Shown in pieces: positions 50,721 to 60,231 of a stretch of DNA of 64,000 bases. The stretch's first letter is position 1. Each line of letters starts with the position of its first letter. Under the pieces are notes generated by a model. It saw only the letters and a list, made by a program, of their open reading frames with translations. It was not told where the DNA came from and made no database searches. Source of the stretch: a bacterium (GTDB lineage: Bacteria; Armatimonadota; Abditibacteriia; Abditibacteriales; Abditibacteriaceae); assembly GCA_004172935.1 (NCBI GenBank), contig SDZD01000019.1:1-64000 (forward strand), read 5' to 3'. The position numbers and the translations under genes are program-made.

Positions 50721-52802
50721 TCAACCTAACAGCCGCTTCACTTCCTCAAGTTTCGTAGTCGGCGACTGGCAGGCGAAGTTCTGGCAAACATAGGCCGTTG
50801 GCTCGCCATTGATCGGTTTCATGTCGGCCAAAAACTCCTGGCGTTTTGCCCACCATGCGCGGTTACTGTCGTTGAGCAGCACCACAAAACGCGAAGGAGC
50901 ATAGGCGCTTTGAACAACTTCCAGCAACGGGTTCGATTCCTCTTTGTTGCCCGCGATGACGACGTGTTGCGGCGGGTTTTGCAGCACCATCTGGCTACGC
51001 AGCAGCAGCGGCATAGCCGAAGGAATGGCTTCGATACGCTCGGCGAAGGCACGCGCGCTGCGCTCGGCGCGTTCGCGCCAATCTTCGCGCCCTGTCAGGT
51101 GAAAGAGGCGCGCTCCCACTTCGATGGCGAGGCTGGAAGCGGACGGTTCGGCGCCATCGTAATCTTCCTTGAAGCGTACCGGAACCTGTGGGTCTTCCAT
51201 CGAGTTCCAGAAGGCACCACTACGCTCGTCGTAGAAGAGTTCCGCCATGCGGTCGGCCAGCATCTCAGCACGCTCTATCCACGCGACATCGAAGTTGACA
51301 TCGTACAAATCGAGACAGGCCCGCGCCATCGCCGCGTAGTCATCGGCATAACCCAACACATCGGCGCGACCATCTTTGAAGTGGCGATAAAGGTCTTTGC
51401 CGTCCCAAAGTTCGCCCAGCACAAAACGAGCGCCATTGGTGGCGGCGCGCTTCCATTTCGGCTGATTAAAAGCGATACCAGCCCGTGCGAAGGCCGAAAT
51501 CATCAGGCCATTCCACGCGGCGATGATTTTGTCGTCGCGGTGAGGGCGGGGGCGCCCTTTGCGCGCCTCGAACAACCTCTCGCGCGCCTCGTCTAATTTC
51601 TCCGCGACCTCACGCACCGAGATACCATTCATCTTTGCGACGGTGAACAAATCTTCGGCGTGGAAGAGAATATTTTTATTGCGAAATTCGCCGTGAGGGT
51701 CGCCTTCGCGCGGGGCGTTGCCAGCCTTTTGGACACCGTAAAAGTCCTTGAACACGCGCGAGTCCTCGGCCAACAGCAAATCAAGTTCGCGCTCGGTCCA
51801 AACATAAAAAGCGCCCTCTTCTTTGAAGGGAGCATTATGTTTGGGCTGTGAGTCGGCGTCTTCGGCAGCGAAAAAGCCGCCGTCGATGTGGGTCATGTCG
51901 CGCCACACATAGCCGAGCGTTTTCATAGCGGCCTCTTTGAAACTCTCGTCGCCGCTCAGTTGGAAGGCTTCAACATTCGAGATAACGAGTTGCGCCTGAT
52001 CGTACAGCATCTTCTCGAAGTGCGATACAATCCAAAAACTATCCACGCTGTAACGATGGAAGCCGCCGCCGAGTTGGTCGCACATACCGCGCTCATTCAT
52101 CATGCGCAGCGTGTGAAAACTCATTTCGAGGGCATCGGCCTGAGCGTAGGCGTGCAAAAAGTCGTGCTGGACCGGACGCGGGAATTTCGGAGGACCACCA
52201 AAACCGCCCCACTCAGAATCGAACTGCCGCGCGAGTTGGGAGTAACAGGCTTCGTAAAGTGGCTGCCAACTTTCGATTTCGCCAACGCCCGGTTCAATGG
52301 CCGCGTAATTCTGCACAGCCTGAAGCGAAGAAGTGGCACTCTGGCGCACATTAACCTCATCCTGCTCCCAGGCATTCGCCAACGAATTGAGGATGGTCGA
52401 AAAACTGGGGCGCCCATGAGCATCGACGGGAGGATAATAGGTGCCGCCATAAAATGGCTGGCCTTCGGGGGTTAGGAACACCGACATCGGCCAACCGCCC
52501 TGCCCCGAAGCCATCTGCACGAAGGTCATATACAATCGGTCAACATCAGGGCGTTCTTCCCGATCCACTTTGATGGGTACAAAATGAGCGTTCAGAAAAG
52601 CCGCAACATCTTCATCCTCGAACGACTCGCGCTCCATGACATGACACCAGTGACACGTCGAATACCCCACCGAAAGGAAAATCGGCTTGTTCTCGTCGAG
52701 TGCTTTTTGAAAGGCATCATCGCCCCACGGCAACCAATCGACCGGATTGTGGGCATGTTGTAGGAGATAAGGAGACTTCTCCTCGCTCAATCTGTTGGGC
52801 AT
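50721..52802 (-). CDS. YyaL/SSP411 family thioredoxin-domain protein
   Basis: 693 residues. The N-terminal thioredoxin-like domain has [25 protein letters not shown] and [16 protein letters not shown] with CxxC. The rest is an alpha/alpha barrel like N-acylglucosamine 2-epimerases, with [45 protein letters not shown] and [20 protein letters not shown]. The family (SSP411/YyaL) is universal but of unknown exact activity, thought to be a thiol-dependent catalyst. ATG at 52802 chosen over 52820, as the family begins with N-R-L-x-x-E. Confidence 0.9.
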   Translation of the reverse strand: MPNRLSEEKSPYLLQHAHNPVDWLPWGDDAFQKALDENKPIFLSVGYSTCHWCHVMERESFEDEDVAAFLNAHFVPIKVDREERPDVDRLYMTFVQMASGQGGWPMSVFLTPEGQPFYGGTYYPPVDAHGRPSFSTILNSLANAWEQDEVNVRQSATSSLQAVQNYAAIEPGVGEIESWQPLYEACYSQLARQFDSEWGGFGGPPKFPRPVQHDFLHAYAQADALEMSFHTLRMMNERGMCDQLGGGFHRYSVDSFWIVSHFEKMLYDQAQLVISNVEAFQLSGDESFKEAAMKTLGYVWRDMTHIDGGFFAAEDADSQPKHNAPFKEEGAFYVWTERELDLLLAEDSRVFKDFYGVQKAGNAPREGDPHGEFRNKNILFHAEDLFTVAKMNGISVREVAEKLDEARERLFEARKGRPRPHRDDKIIAAWNGLMISAFARAGIAFNQPKWKRAATNGARFVLGELWDGKDLYRHFKDGRADVLGYADDYAAMARACLDLYDVNFDVAWIERAEMLADRMAELFYDERSGAFWNSMEDPQVPVRFKEDYDGAEPSASSLAIEVGARLFHLTGREDWRERAERSARAFAERIEAIPSAMPLLLRSQMVLQNPPQHVVIAGNKEESNPLLEVVQSAYAPSRFVVLLNDSNRAWWAKRQEFLADMKPINGEPTAYVCQNFACQSPTTKLEEVKRLLG

Positions 52803-52888
52803 TGCCCGAACTTCGCCCAAAATCCTTGCCAGACAGTGGCAATTGGGGAGAGGAATTTCTTATTTTTAAGTTCGAGGAGCATTACGCC

Positions 52889-53356
52889 TTACTCGTCTTC
52901 CGATTCTCGGTCTACGCTATGTCCGCGCCGACTGGCGAGAAAGCCTTCGAGCATCATTGCGGCGGCACCGGAGTCGATCTGGTTGTTTTCCTTCGCGCGC
53001 TTGAACGAGGCGCCGCTTTCCCGCAGTTGAGTCAAGTAAGCCGAGGTCGAAAAGCGCTCATCCCACTCGTGCCACTCCAAATCGAACCCTTGTGTCGTGG
53101 CTTCGGCGCGCAACTTCTCGAAGAAGCGGGCGGCGACTTGGGCGGTTTGATCTGACTTCTCCGAACCGCCCGGTACGCCGCACACAACGCCCTCAACATC
53201 GTTGAGGCGAATAACCGAGATAATCGCCGCCATGTCGCCGCGATTGTCGTTGGGCTTACGTTCGAGGGTTTTGTGGGCGAAGGCGAAGCGTTCATCGGCA
53301 TCGCACAGCGCCATACCAATGCGCTTCTGGCCGAAATCGAGAGCGAGAAATTTCAT
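52889..53356 (-). CDS. ruvX: Holliday-junction resolvase-like protein
   Basis: 155-residue RuvX/YqgF family RNase H-fold nuclease, linked to rRNA processing and Holliday-junction resolution. FLALDFGQKRIGMALCD has the first catalytic Asp, VVCGVPGGSEKSD the glycine loop, EWDERFSTSAYLTQL the Glu, and IDSGAAAMMLEGFL the last Asp. Start at ATG 53356; the frame extends upstream but overlaps the preceding gene. It is 11 bp downstream of that gene and belongs to the prfA-ruvX run. Confidence 0.9.
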   Translation of the reverse strand: MKFLALDFGQKRIGMALCDADERFAFAHKTLERKPNDNRGDMAAIISVIRLNDVEGVVCGVPGGSEKSDQTAQVAARFFEKLRAEATTQGFDLEWHEWDERFSTSAYLTQLRESGASFKRAKENNQIDSGAAAMMLEGFLASRRGHSVDRESEDE

Positions 53357-53366
53357 AGAGTTGAAT

Positions 53367-54146
53367 TTAATAGGGTGCGACACGCGCCTCGAATTCCATC
53401 CCGTTGAAGTCGTGGATAAGAGTCTCCTTCGCTCCTGTTTTGAGGACGAGCGCCCACAGTTGCCCATCGCGAGCGAAGCACAATCGTTTGCGTTGCGAGT
53501 CGAAGTCGGCCCATGTCCATTTATCGCCGGAAATCACTTCAACATCCCCTCGCCTCAATTCATAGGAGTTAGGAAGCTTATCTCGCTGCCTGTAGATTGA
53601 GAGGCCAAGGGTGTAGTCGCCAAAGGTCTTATGCCACAGATTACGGCGCTGATAATCGTCGGGCTGTAGTACCCAGCCGTCACGTCGAAGGCGATAGGCC
53701 ACGATGTCGTATTGAGCAACAACCGCTTCTAATTCTGGCAGCTCTTTTTCACGCGCGAATTGAGGAAAAGTACGAATCTCAGGCGGAAAAGAGGACATCC
53801 AAAAACGATTGTTATCGAAAAAGGCGCCGCCGAAAACCCGTTTTTTGTACGACCAGAAGTGAATCGCCTTCAAATAGGGCGCACGCGACATCACGGTATA
53901 GAAAACGGCATACCCGGCTTCTGGTTCGTATTTCTTGGCCTGATACAAAAAGTGCTTGCCATCAGGCGAAAGGTCGCAGCAATTTTCATCAATGCGGCCC
54001 TTCAGCCATTGCCCCAGCGTAAAGGTATCGCGCGCCCGATTCCAACTAAGCACCGCGACCTGATTGACGGGGCCGCGCCGCAGCACGAGAGCCGAATCGT
54101 TCTCACTGGCGAACAACACATGCAGCTTAGTGACGGGGGGAGTCAT
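53367..54146 (-). CDS. Hypothetical protein, beta-propeller-like
   Basis: 259 residues with no signal peptide. It has a run of short strand motifs such as NCCDLSPDGKHFLYQAKKY and KWTWADFDSQRKRLCFARDGQLWAL, the SPDGK-x-L-Y and R-DG-x-L-W pattern of WD40/TolB-type repeats. No family was recognised. It lies between prfA (8 bp) and ruvX (11 bp), so it is in a compact operon. Confidence 0.55.
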   Translation of the reverse strand: MTPPVTKLHVLFASENDSALVLRRGPVNQVAVLSWNRARDTFTLGQWLKGRIDENCCDLSPDGKHFLYQAKKYEPEAGYAVFYTVMSRAPYLKAIHFWSYKKRVFGGAFFDNNRFWMSSFPPEIRTFPQFAREKELPELEAVVAQYDIVAYRLRRDGWVLQPDDYQRRNLWHKTFGDYTLGLSIYRQRDKLPNSYELRRGDVEVISGDKWTWADFDSQRKRLCFARDGQLWALVLKTGAKETLIHDFNGMEFEARVAPY

Positions 54147-54154
54147 GCCACACC

Positions 54155-55219
54155 TTAGTTCTCTTTCATTGCGTCGAGCATCTGGGTGCGGCGATCTTGG
54201 ACGAGAGCCGTGATAAGCTCGTCGATTTCGCCGAGCAACAAGCGGTCGAGCGAACCCGATTTCCAGTTGATGCGGTGGTCAGTCAAACGGTTTTCGGGAT
54301 AGTTGTAGGTGCGGATTTTGTCGGAGCGGTCGCCGCTTTTCACCAGAGCTTTACGCGCTCCGGCGCGCTCATCGGCTAGGCGTTGGCGCTCGATTTCGTA
54401 CAAACGCGAACGCAACACCAGCATCGCTTTTTCGTGGTTTTGGCGCAGCGAGCGTTCATCCTGGCAGACGACCACCAGGCCACTGGGAAGGTGAGTCAGA
54501 CGCACAGCAGTTTCGTTCTTCTGGACGCTCTGCCCGCCCGCACCGTTAGCACGCATGGTGTCCATTCTGATGTCGGCTTTGTTAATTTCAACATCGACTT
54601 CTTCGGCTTCGGGAAGTACGGCGACGGTCGCGGCGCTAGTGTGGACGCGGCCCTTCTGCTCGGTGGCAGGAACGCGCTGGACACGATGCACGCCCGATTC
54701 GGTTTGCATCGCTTCCCACGCGCCTTTGCCAGTGACTGAGAACACGACTTCTTTGATTCCGCCCAATTCGGCTTCGGAGGTGGAAATGCGCTCCAACTTC
54801 CAGCCGCGCCGCTCCACGAAGCGGCTGTACATGCGATATAAGTCGCCCGCCCACAAAGCCGCTTCTTCGCCGCCTGCACCACCACGAATTTCCATGATGA
54901 CGTTGCGGTCGGCATCCTCATCGCGAGGCAAGAGCGCCTCTTCGAGTTGCAGATTTAGGTCTTCGAGATGGGGTTCGAGTTCGGCGATTTCCTCGCGCGC
55001 CAGTTCGCCCAGATCGGGGTCGTTGACGCTTTCGCGCGCTTCCTCAAGGGAGCGTTGCACGGCGTCCATTTGCCCAACTAAAAGGGCGACGGGTTCGATG
55101 CGGGCGCGTTCGCGCGATAATTTGGCGATGGATGTGCCATCGCTCATCGAATCGGGGTCGGAAAGTTGAGCGGTAAGTTCTTGGTATTTTTCAGCGAGAT
55201 CACGAGCTTTTTGCAGCAT
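54155..55219 (-). CDS. prfA: Peptide chain release factor 1
   Basis: 354-residue RF1. The GGQ loop is present in RMDTMRANGAGGQSVQKNETAVRL. EIRGGAGGEEAALWAGDLYRMYSRFVERRGWK and VQRVPATEQKGRVHTSAATVAVLPEA (the PxT-type codon-recognition region, here RVPATEQKGR) match RF1. DRIRTYNYPENRLTDHRI-like segment DKIRTYNYPENRLTDHRI is present at the end. It is downstream of DUF1385 but no prmC methylase gene is in this operon. The start ATG is at 55219. Confidence 0.97.
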   Translation of the reverse strand: MLQKARDLAEKYQELTAQLSDPDSMSDGTSIAKLSRERARIEPVALLVGQMDAVQRSLEEARESVNDPDLGELAREEIAELEPHLEDLNLQLEEALLPRDEDADRNVIMEIRGGAGGEEAALWAGDLYRMYSRFVERRGWKLERISTSEAELGGIKEVVFSVTGKGAWEAMQTESGVHRVQRVPATEQKGRVHTSAATVAVLPEAEEVDVEINKADIRMDTMRANGAGGQSVQKNETAVRLTHLPSGLVVVCQDERSLRQNHEKAMLVLRSRLYEIERQRLADERAGARKALVKSGDRSDKIRTYNYPENRLTDHRINWKSGSLDRLLLGEIDELITALVQDRRTQMLDAMKEN

Positions 55220-55225
55220 AAGACT

Positions 55226-55368
55226 GTTTGGTTAGGTAATTGAGTTGTCTGGGTTGTCAGGTGGTTGGATGATTCACAGCGCAGTGGCGCGAACACAGCA
55301 AAGAAGGGCGTACAGTCGGATGGCTCTTCACCATTTAGTGACCAAAACACCCAGCCACCTAACTAAAC
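55226..55368. repeat. Long extragenic inverted repeat, 27-bp arms
   Basis: Arms 55226-55252 and 55342-55368 pair at 19 of 27 positions; six of the eight mismatches are transitions. The core is gttaggt/acctaac. The right arm overlaps the DUF1385 stop codon. It lies between DUF1385 and prfA. Confidence 0.7.
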
Positions 55369-56403
55369 GATGGCTTCTTCTTCGTTGACCATCGCGGTCG
55401 CGCCTTCGGGTTCAATCGGCTGAGGAGGCGTTTCTTTTTCGAGCAACACGCGCATCGCCTCACAGGCCACTTCGAGTTGTTCGTCGTTGGGCTGAGCCGT
55501 AGTCAGGCGTTGCAGCCACATTCCCGGTGTGATGACGAGGTTAGCGAGCGCCCCCAGACGCGGGTTCACCGTCGCTTTCAGCACCTCATACGATACGCCC
55601 GCAACAAGCGGAAGCATCAACAAGCGAAGCCCAACACGTAACAGGTGGTTATCGGGCCACGGCAAAAACGAGTAGCAAAAGATGCCAACGAACACCGTCA
55701 GCAGCGCGAAGCCCGTTCCGCAGCGCGGATGCGGCGTGTCGAAGGAGCGCGCCCCTGCGGGGGTAAGCGGACGATTATTTTCGACGGCGTAAACGACTTT
55801 ATGCTCGGCGCCATGATAGGCGAACAAGCGGCGAATTTGCTTGCGGCGTCCGATAGCCCAGACATAGGCTACGAAGACCATCAACTTGACAGCGCCTTCG
55901 ATGAGCGTGAGCGCGATGATGGATAATCGCGATTCGTTGCCGATATGGGGTTCGAAAACAAAGTGCGCGATGAAGTTGGGCACAACAACAAAGCAGATGG
56001 CGCCAAAACCGAACGATAGCAGCGCAGTCAGCACGAAAAGCACTCCCATCAAAGGCGAGGTTTTCTTTTTGGCAGGTGTGCCATCGGTTGTGGTTGCGGT
56101 GGCAGCCTCATCGGGAGCCGCCTCGCCCTTTATCTGTCGCTGGCGGGCTTCTTCATCTTCAAGAGCCAAGCCGCTTGACCATTGCAGGTAATCGGTTCCA
56201 AGGCGCATCATCTCGACGAGCGCGAAAATACCTCGCAGCAAGAAGATGTTGAGGTAGGGTCGCTTCTTCAAAATCGAGTCGAATGGTTCGACACGGGTTT
56301 GAATGGTGCCATCGGCACGACGAACGGCAGCCCCGACGTGGGAGGGACCACGCATCATTACGCCCTCGATTAAAGCCTGTCCGCCCAGTTGAAATTGCGC
56401 CAT
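55363..56403 (-). CDS. DUF1385 family membrane protein
   Basis: 346-residue membrane protein from ATG 56403 (MAQFQLGGQALIEGVMMRGP, the family start). About six hydrophobic segments follow, with RPYLNIFLLRGIFALVEMM, AYHGAEHKVVYAVENNRPLTPAGARSFDTPHPRCGTGFA (the H-x-x-E-H metal-like motif) and NPRLGALANLVITPGMWLQRLTT. DUF1385 genes lie before prfA in many bacteria, as here. The exact function is unknown; related proteins are suggested to act at the membrane in metal- or lipid-linked steps. A longer frame from 56505 would add a hydrophobic start, but 56403 fits the family. Confidence 0.9.
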   Translation of the reverse strand: MAQFQLGGQALIEGVMMRGPSHVGAAVRRADGTIQTRVEPFDSILKKRPYLNIFLLRGIFALVEMMRLGTDYLQWSSGLALEDEEARQRQIKGEAAPDEAATATTTDGTPAKKKTSPLMGVLFVLTALLSFGFGAICFVVVPNFIAHFVFEPHIGNESRLSIIALTLIEGAVKLMVFVAYVWAIGRRKQIRRLFAYHGAEHKVVYAVENNRPLTPAGARSFDTPHPRCGTGFALLTVFVGIFCYSFLPWPDNHLLRVGLRLLMLPLVAGVSYEVLKATVNPRLGALANLVITPGMWLQRLTTAQPNDEQLEVACEAMRVLLEKETPPQPIEPEGATAMVNEEEAIV

Positions 56404-56440
56404 ATCAATAAAAAAATAAAAGAGCCGAGAAGAAAGAAAA

Positions 56441-56534
56441 AGGAGCGAAGAACAGGATGATGCAAAAAACAGGATTAAACGAAACGAATCTCGCTCAACT
56501 CCCACTTCCTGTCATGTCCTTGTTCTTCGCTCCT
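56441..56534. repeat. Extragenic inverted repeat, 17/18-bp arms
   Basis: aggagcgaagaacagga (56441-56457) pairs with tccttgttcttcgctcct (56517-56534) with one bulged base. The 59-base centre includes a second acaggat. It lies upstream of DUF1385. Confidence 0.8.
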
Positions 56535-56544
56535 GTAGAAAATT

Positions 56545-56572
56545 GCTAACGCCATCCCAATGGGGCGTTAGC
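56545..56572 (-). terminator. Hairpin upstream of DUF1385, terminator-like
   Basis: gctaacgcc and ggcgttagc pair across 10 bases. On the minus strand the stem is followed by AATTTTC, a short T-run. It could end transcription of the secreted protein gene at 56808 before DUF1385. Confidence 0.6.
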
Positions 56573-56632
56573 CCCACTCACACGCTTGCGATTGAAGCGC
56601 GAGGTGTATTCGGGATGAATGTTGGTCTTCAT
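56546..56632 (-). pseudogene. Short ORF resembling the first residues of ribosomal protein L31
   Basis: The frame begins MKTNIHPEY, close to the L31 start (MKxxIHPxY), and then TSRFNRKRVSGANAPLGWR and stop. L31 normally goes on with a CACGN-like zinc motif that is absent, and no downstream frame restores it. Because the neighbour order fits rpmE, it may be a relic. The last codons overlap the hairpin at 56545-56572. The match is only nine residues, so chance is possible. Confidence 0.25.
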
Positions 56633-56807
56633 AGCTTTGCGACTGTAGGGCGCCATTTGCGGGGCGCGAAACAGGGCGAGCCGTTGGCCCGCCCTGAGAA
56701 CGATTTTATAAAAATCAGGACGCACTTTTATCGCGTCTCGTTCCAGCCCTTCAACAGAAGAAGCGCTTGCCACCAGTGAAGGAACTATATCGAAGACGCG
56801 ACTGCGT

Positions 56808-58109
56808 TTAGCCGAGAACCTGACCGGCCAACAGCAGCAAGGCTTCGGCGCGAGCCGGAGCAGCAAGCCCCTTGGATTGGTTGTAGGCGGTGCGAACATC
56901 GCGTTGCGCGGTGTCCTGCAATTGGGCGGCGCCAACCTTCGAGCGACGTGCTTCAAGCACGTCCTTCAAGAAAGCGCCAACTTGGATGCGTCCGCCTTTC
57001 CACGACAGTTGTTTGCCCCAGTCGCGTCCACGCCACAAATCTTTGGTCACCATCAGGCGAGCCAAACGCGATTGCAGTTGGTCGCGATAAACACCAGCGG
57101 GTGCTTTGCCAGCATAGTCCCACAAAACTTCGAGTTGCGAAGTCTCGATAGCAGGACGTGCCGATGGGTAGATTGCAGGTAAGGTCTGCGAAATCGCCTT
57201 CAAAACGTCGGGCTGTGCGGGCAATTGCAATAGCACTGGCAAAGCGCGAGCGTCATACGGTGCAGCGGCAGTCGCTAACGCCTGTACGCGCTGCGTGGTG
57301 GTGGAACGCAATGAGGTCTGCGAAATTTCGGCGAGGCCGATACGCGCAGTGGCCAAATTTTTCAGGCCAGCATCAGAAATGCGCGAGGCGAGGGTACGCG
57401 CCAATTGCAAATCGTAGCGAGCGGCAGCCCCCGACAACTCGGTGAGCAGGTTGTCTTTCACGGCGGAAGTGCCGATGAGGTTCACCTGCGACGAGGCTTC
57501 GCGAACGGCCTCTTCCTGTCGAGCCGGGTTGAGTTCACTGGCGCGGTAAGCGGCGAACACGAGGGCACGAGCACGTGGCGTCAGTTCCGGCTCGGAGCGA
57601 GCGGCGCGCATAGCGCTGACGAGTAACTCATCGGCCTTGAGCCAGTTCTTGCCCCCAACAGCACGCGACACCTGAATGAGTCCACCAGCGCGGGCGGCAG
57701 CATCGGGTGTGCCCAGCGCAAAGCGCTCGGCGAAAACGGCATCAGTACGAGCGGCGACATCAAAGAATGCGGCTAGAGCATCGGTTCGCACATTGCGTGG
57801 CACCGAGGACGACATGGCAATCGCCAACCAACGGCGGCTCAAATCATCGCGTGCCTCACCGGGCAGACGTGGAAGTAGCGCGGCAGCAGTGCGCGTCACG
57901 GCAACACGAGCGGCAGGATTCGCCTCGGCAATAGCAATGGCTTCTCCCGTCAAAGAAGACGCGGATAGATCACCTTGGGCCATGTCGGCTGCAGCAGACG
58001 GGGCTGGTGGCAGGTCCGATTGGGCCAAAGTGGGTAGCGTGGCGCTCAGCAGCAACAAGGCGGCGGCAAAAGTGGTAACGATAGAACGGTTGGTTTGGGC
58101 AGCAAACAC
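56808..58109 (-). CDS. Secreted alanine-rich helical protein, unknown function
   Basis: 433 residues. The start is GTG 58109, preceded by aaggag at 6 bp (the open frame extends to 58148 without such a site). A signal peptide (FAAALLLLSATLPTLAQ) is followed by a long Ala/Arg-rich domain with repeated helical pairs such as RDDLSRRWLAIAMSSSVP and LSTELSGAAARYDLQLARTL-like segments, suggestive of HEAT/TPR-type repeats. No family recognised. It sits alone on its strand; the hairpin at 56545 may end it. Confidence 0.6.
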   Translation of the reverse strand: MFAAQTNRSIVTTFAAALLLLSATLPTLAQSDLPPAPSAAADMAQGDLSASSLTGEAIAIAEANPAARVAVTRTAAALLPRLPGEARDDLSRRWLAIAMSSSVPRNVRTDALAAFFDVAARTDAVFAERFALGTPDAAARAGGLIQVSRAVGGKNWLKADELLVSAMRAARSEPELTPRARALVFAAYRASELNPARQEEAVREASSQVNLIGTSAVKDNLLTELSGAAARYDLQLARTLASRISDAGLKNLATARIGLAEISQTSLRSTTTQRVQALATAAAPYDARALPVLLQLPAQPDVLKAISQTLPAIYPSARPAIETSQLEVLWDYAGKAPAGVYRDQLQSRLARLMVTKDLWRGRDWGKQLSWKGGRIQVGAFLKDVLEARRSKVGAAQLQDTAQRDVRTAYNQSKGLAAPARAEALLLLAGQVLG

Positions 58110-58363
58110 GCGCGACTCCTTAGTACAGCGCCCAACGGCGCAAAACACGGCGATTTTACCACAGCCCCCACATTTTTTAGCAGGAAGGGCAAAAATCGCA
58201 ACCTAAACAGCGGTTTAGGGGCCAAATTCTTTACAACAACGGGGCGATTGCACCCAATTTAGCAACAGTTGTATCAATTTCAGAGAAAACTGCGAGAATT
58301 CGAACAAGAATTATAAAGCGACCACCTTAAACGGTGTTCAAATTGCCGTTTGAACCGGGAAAC

Positions 58364-59260
58364 ATGAGTTCTTCCTCGTCGGCTTCCCAGCCGTCGCCGC
58401 GTACCCTCTCTCAATCCGCACAGGAATATGGGCGCGGTGTAGCAGGGGGTCTGCTCTTTTCGCTTCCTCTGCTTTTCACGTCCGAGGTGTGGTGGGCGGC
58501 GTTCGCCATCCATCCCTTACGATTATTGTTTTACGTCCTGAACGTCGGAATCCTACTGGTGCTTTACAACCGCTTCGCGGGATTGCGCCCCAGTGCTTCC
58601 TGGACAGAGTGCGCCATCGACTCAGTCGAAGAAATGGGCATTGGCTTGCTACTCGCAGCGGGCGTACTATGGCTACTTGGCCAATTGACACTTCCCCTCT
58701 CATCGCTTGAATTAGTAGGCAAAGTGGTCATGGAAGGCATGACCGTCGCCCTGGGCGTATCAATTGGCACCGCTCAACTGGGCGCCTCAAGCGATGACAA
58801 GGCCGAGGAAGACAACAGCGAAAAAGATGACGATAGCATTATCGCCCAAATAGCGATCGCGTTTTGCGGCGCCATCCTCTTCGTTTCCAACATCGCCCCC
58901 ACCGAAGAGATTCTGATGGTCGCGCTTGCGGCGGCGCCGCTCAAATTGCTGTTCATCGCTCTATTGTCTCTAGTGCTAGGTGGCTATCTGCTGTACTTCG
59001 CCGAATTTCGCGGCGCTACTCAAACGCAAGACCGTATCGAAATTGCGCGCGGCGTGTTTTCTTCCTATGCGATTGCTTTGATAGCGACAGCAATTACCCT
59101 CGCCTTCTTCGGACGCTTCGATGGCGAGTCGCTGCTCACCAACATTAATCAAACCGTCGTCGCAGGTTTGGCGGGGTCGCTTGGTGCCTCTGGCGGACGC
59201 TTTTTACTGCAGCTTAATTCCAACGATTCCAATTCTGATTCGGGAGACAAGCATGAATAA
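58364..59260 (+). CDS. TIGR02587 family (DUF2391) membrane protein
   Basis: 298-residue polytopic protein from ATG 58364 (a GTG at 58334 is possible). A short Ser-rich start precedes about seven helices: GGLLFSLPLLFTSEVWW, LLFYVLNVGILLVLYN, SVEEMGIGLLLAAGVLWL, and later IIAQIAIAFCGAILFVSNIAPTEEILMVALAAAP, LLFIALLSLVLGGYLLYFAEFRG. An acidic loop (about 160-180) lies between. The function is unknown; it is always found with a TIGR02588 partner, which overlaps it by 8 bp here. Confidence 0.8.
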   Translation: MSSSSSASQPSPRTLSQSAQEYGRGVAGGLLFSLPLLFTSEVWWAAFAIHPLRLLFYVLNVGILLVLYNRFAGLRPSASWTECAIDSVEEMGIGLLLAAGVLWLLGQLTLPLSSLELVGKVVMEGMTVALGVSIGTAQLGASSDDKAEEDNSEKDDDSIIAQIAIAFCGAILFVSNIAPTEEILMVALAAAPLKLLFIALLSLVLGGYLLYFAEFRGATQTQDRIEIARGVFSSYAIALIATAITLAFFGRFDGESLLTNINQTVVAGLAGSLGASGGRFLLQLNSNDSNSDSGDKHE

Positions 59261-59639
59261 GCTGGGAAAGAATGCCCTCGAATGGTCGGTGTTTGGTGTC
59301 AGTTGTGTCTTGGTTCTGGCTCTGCTGGGATTCTTGGGTTATGCCAGTTGGAATTACACCGACTCGCCTGCGCACATCGAATTTCATCTGGGGCAACCAA
59401 CCAAAGTGGGCAAAATATGGCAGGTCGAAGTCGAGGTGCAAAACAAGGGTGGGCACGCCGCCGAAGGCGTGGAAATCGAAGTCGAATGGGCCGCACAAAA
59501 ACAGACGGCAAACTTTGTTTTGCCGCACCTGCCTCACCAGGGGAAACGCACCGGATTTGCGATTTTCGAGGCCACTGGCACCTCTCAACTGTCAACATCC
59601 GACTTGAAAGCGCGCGTCACAGGCTACGAGGAGGGCTAA
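59253..59639 (+). CDS. TIGR02588 family protein
   Basis: 128-residue protein with one N-terminal membrane helix (about 12-34) and a C-terminal beta-sandwich-like outer domain with VEVQNKGGHAAEGVEIEVEWAAQ. Start ATG 59253 overlaps the stop of the preceding TIGR02587 gene by 8 bp, so translation is coupled. The pair is probably a membrane complex. Confidence 0.8.
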   Translation: MNKLGKNALEWSVFGVSCVLVLALLGFLGYASWNYTDSPAHIEFHLGQPTKVGKIWQVEVEVQNKGGHAAEGVEIEVEWAAQKQTANFVLPHLPHQGKRTGFAIFEATGTSQLSTSDLKARVTGYEEG

Positions 59640-59660
59640 AATCGTTAAACCAATTGCCTC

Positions 59661-60221
59661 ATGAGCGCACATAAAGGGTTCACGTTGTGGTTTACCGGCC
59701 TGTCGGGCGCGGGCAAATCCACGTTATCGGAAGCATTAGAAAGCGAGTTTCGTCGCCGCAATTATCACGTCGAAGTTTTGGACGGCGACATCGTCCGCAC
59801 TCACCTCAGCAAAGGACTGGGCTTTTCCAAAGAAGACCGCGATACCAACGTCCTTCGCATCGGCTTCGTCTGTGCGCTACTGGCGCGCAACGGCGTTATC
59901 TCGGTCAGTGCCGCGATTTCGCCCTACTCCGATATTCGCGCCCAATGTCGCCAGATGACCGAAGAGTCGGGTGCAACTTTCGTTGAGGTCTACATGAACG
60001 CCCCGCTCGAAGTCGTGGCAGCGCGCGACGTGAAGGGTCTCTACAAACGCGCTATGGCGGGCGAAATCCCGCAGTTCACCGGAGTTTCCGACCCATATGA
60101 AGCCCCCGAAAACCCCGAAGTCACCATCGACAGCGGCAAAGAAGCCGTCGAAGTTAGCGCACAAAAAGTGCTGGCCTACCTCGAAGAACACGGACTTATT
60201 TCGGCTCCAGCTTCCAACTAA
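59661..60221 (+). CDS. cysC: Adenylylsulfate kinase
   Basis: APS kinase, making PAPS from APS and ATP for sulfate assimilation or sulfation. FTLWFTGLSGAGKST is the P-loop, LDGDIVRTHLSKGLGFSKEDRDTNVLRIG the APS-binding helix, and SVSAAISPYSDIRAQ the ISPYR-like motif. 186 residues, normal for single-domain CysC. No cysND or other sulfate genes are near, so PAPS may serve sulfotransferases. It starts 21 bp after the TIGR02588 gene. Confidence 0.95.
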   Translation: MSAHKGFTLWFTGLSGAGKSTLSEALESEFRRRNYHVEVLDGDIVRTHLSKGLGFSKEDRDTNVLRIGFVCALLARNGVISVSAAISPYSDIRAQCRQMTEESGATFVEVYMNAPLEVVAARDVKGLYKRAMAGEIPQFTGVSDPYEAPENPEVTIDSGKEAVEVSAQKVLAYLEEHGLISAPASN

Positions 60222-60231
60222 AACAATATCC

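Larger units (their letters stand above)
56404..56807. other. 404-bp gap before DUF1385 with hairpins and a rpmE-like start
   Basis: The gap holds an inverted repeat (56441-56534), a terminator-like hairpin (56545-56572), a 28-codon ORF starting like ribosomal protein L31, and a pyrimidine-rich run on the minus strand just before DUF1385. In other genomes rpmE often precedes DUF1385 and prfA. No intact gene is seen. Confidence 0.5.
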
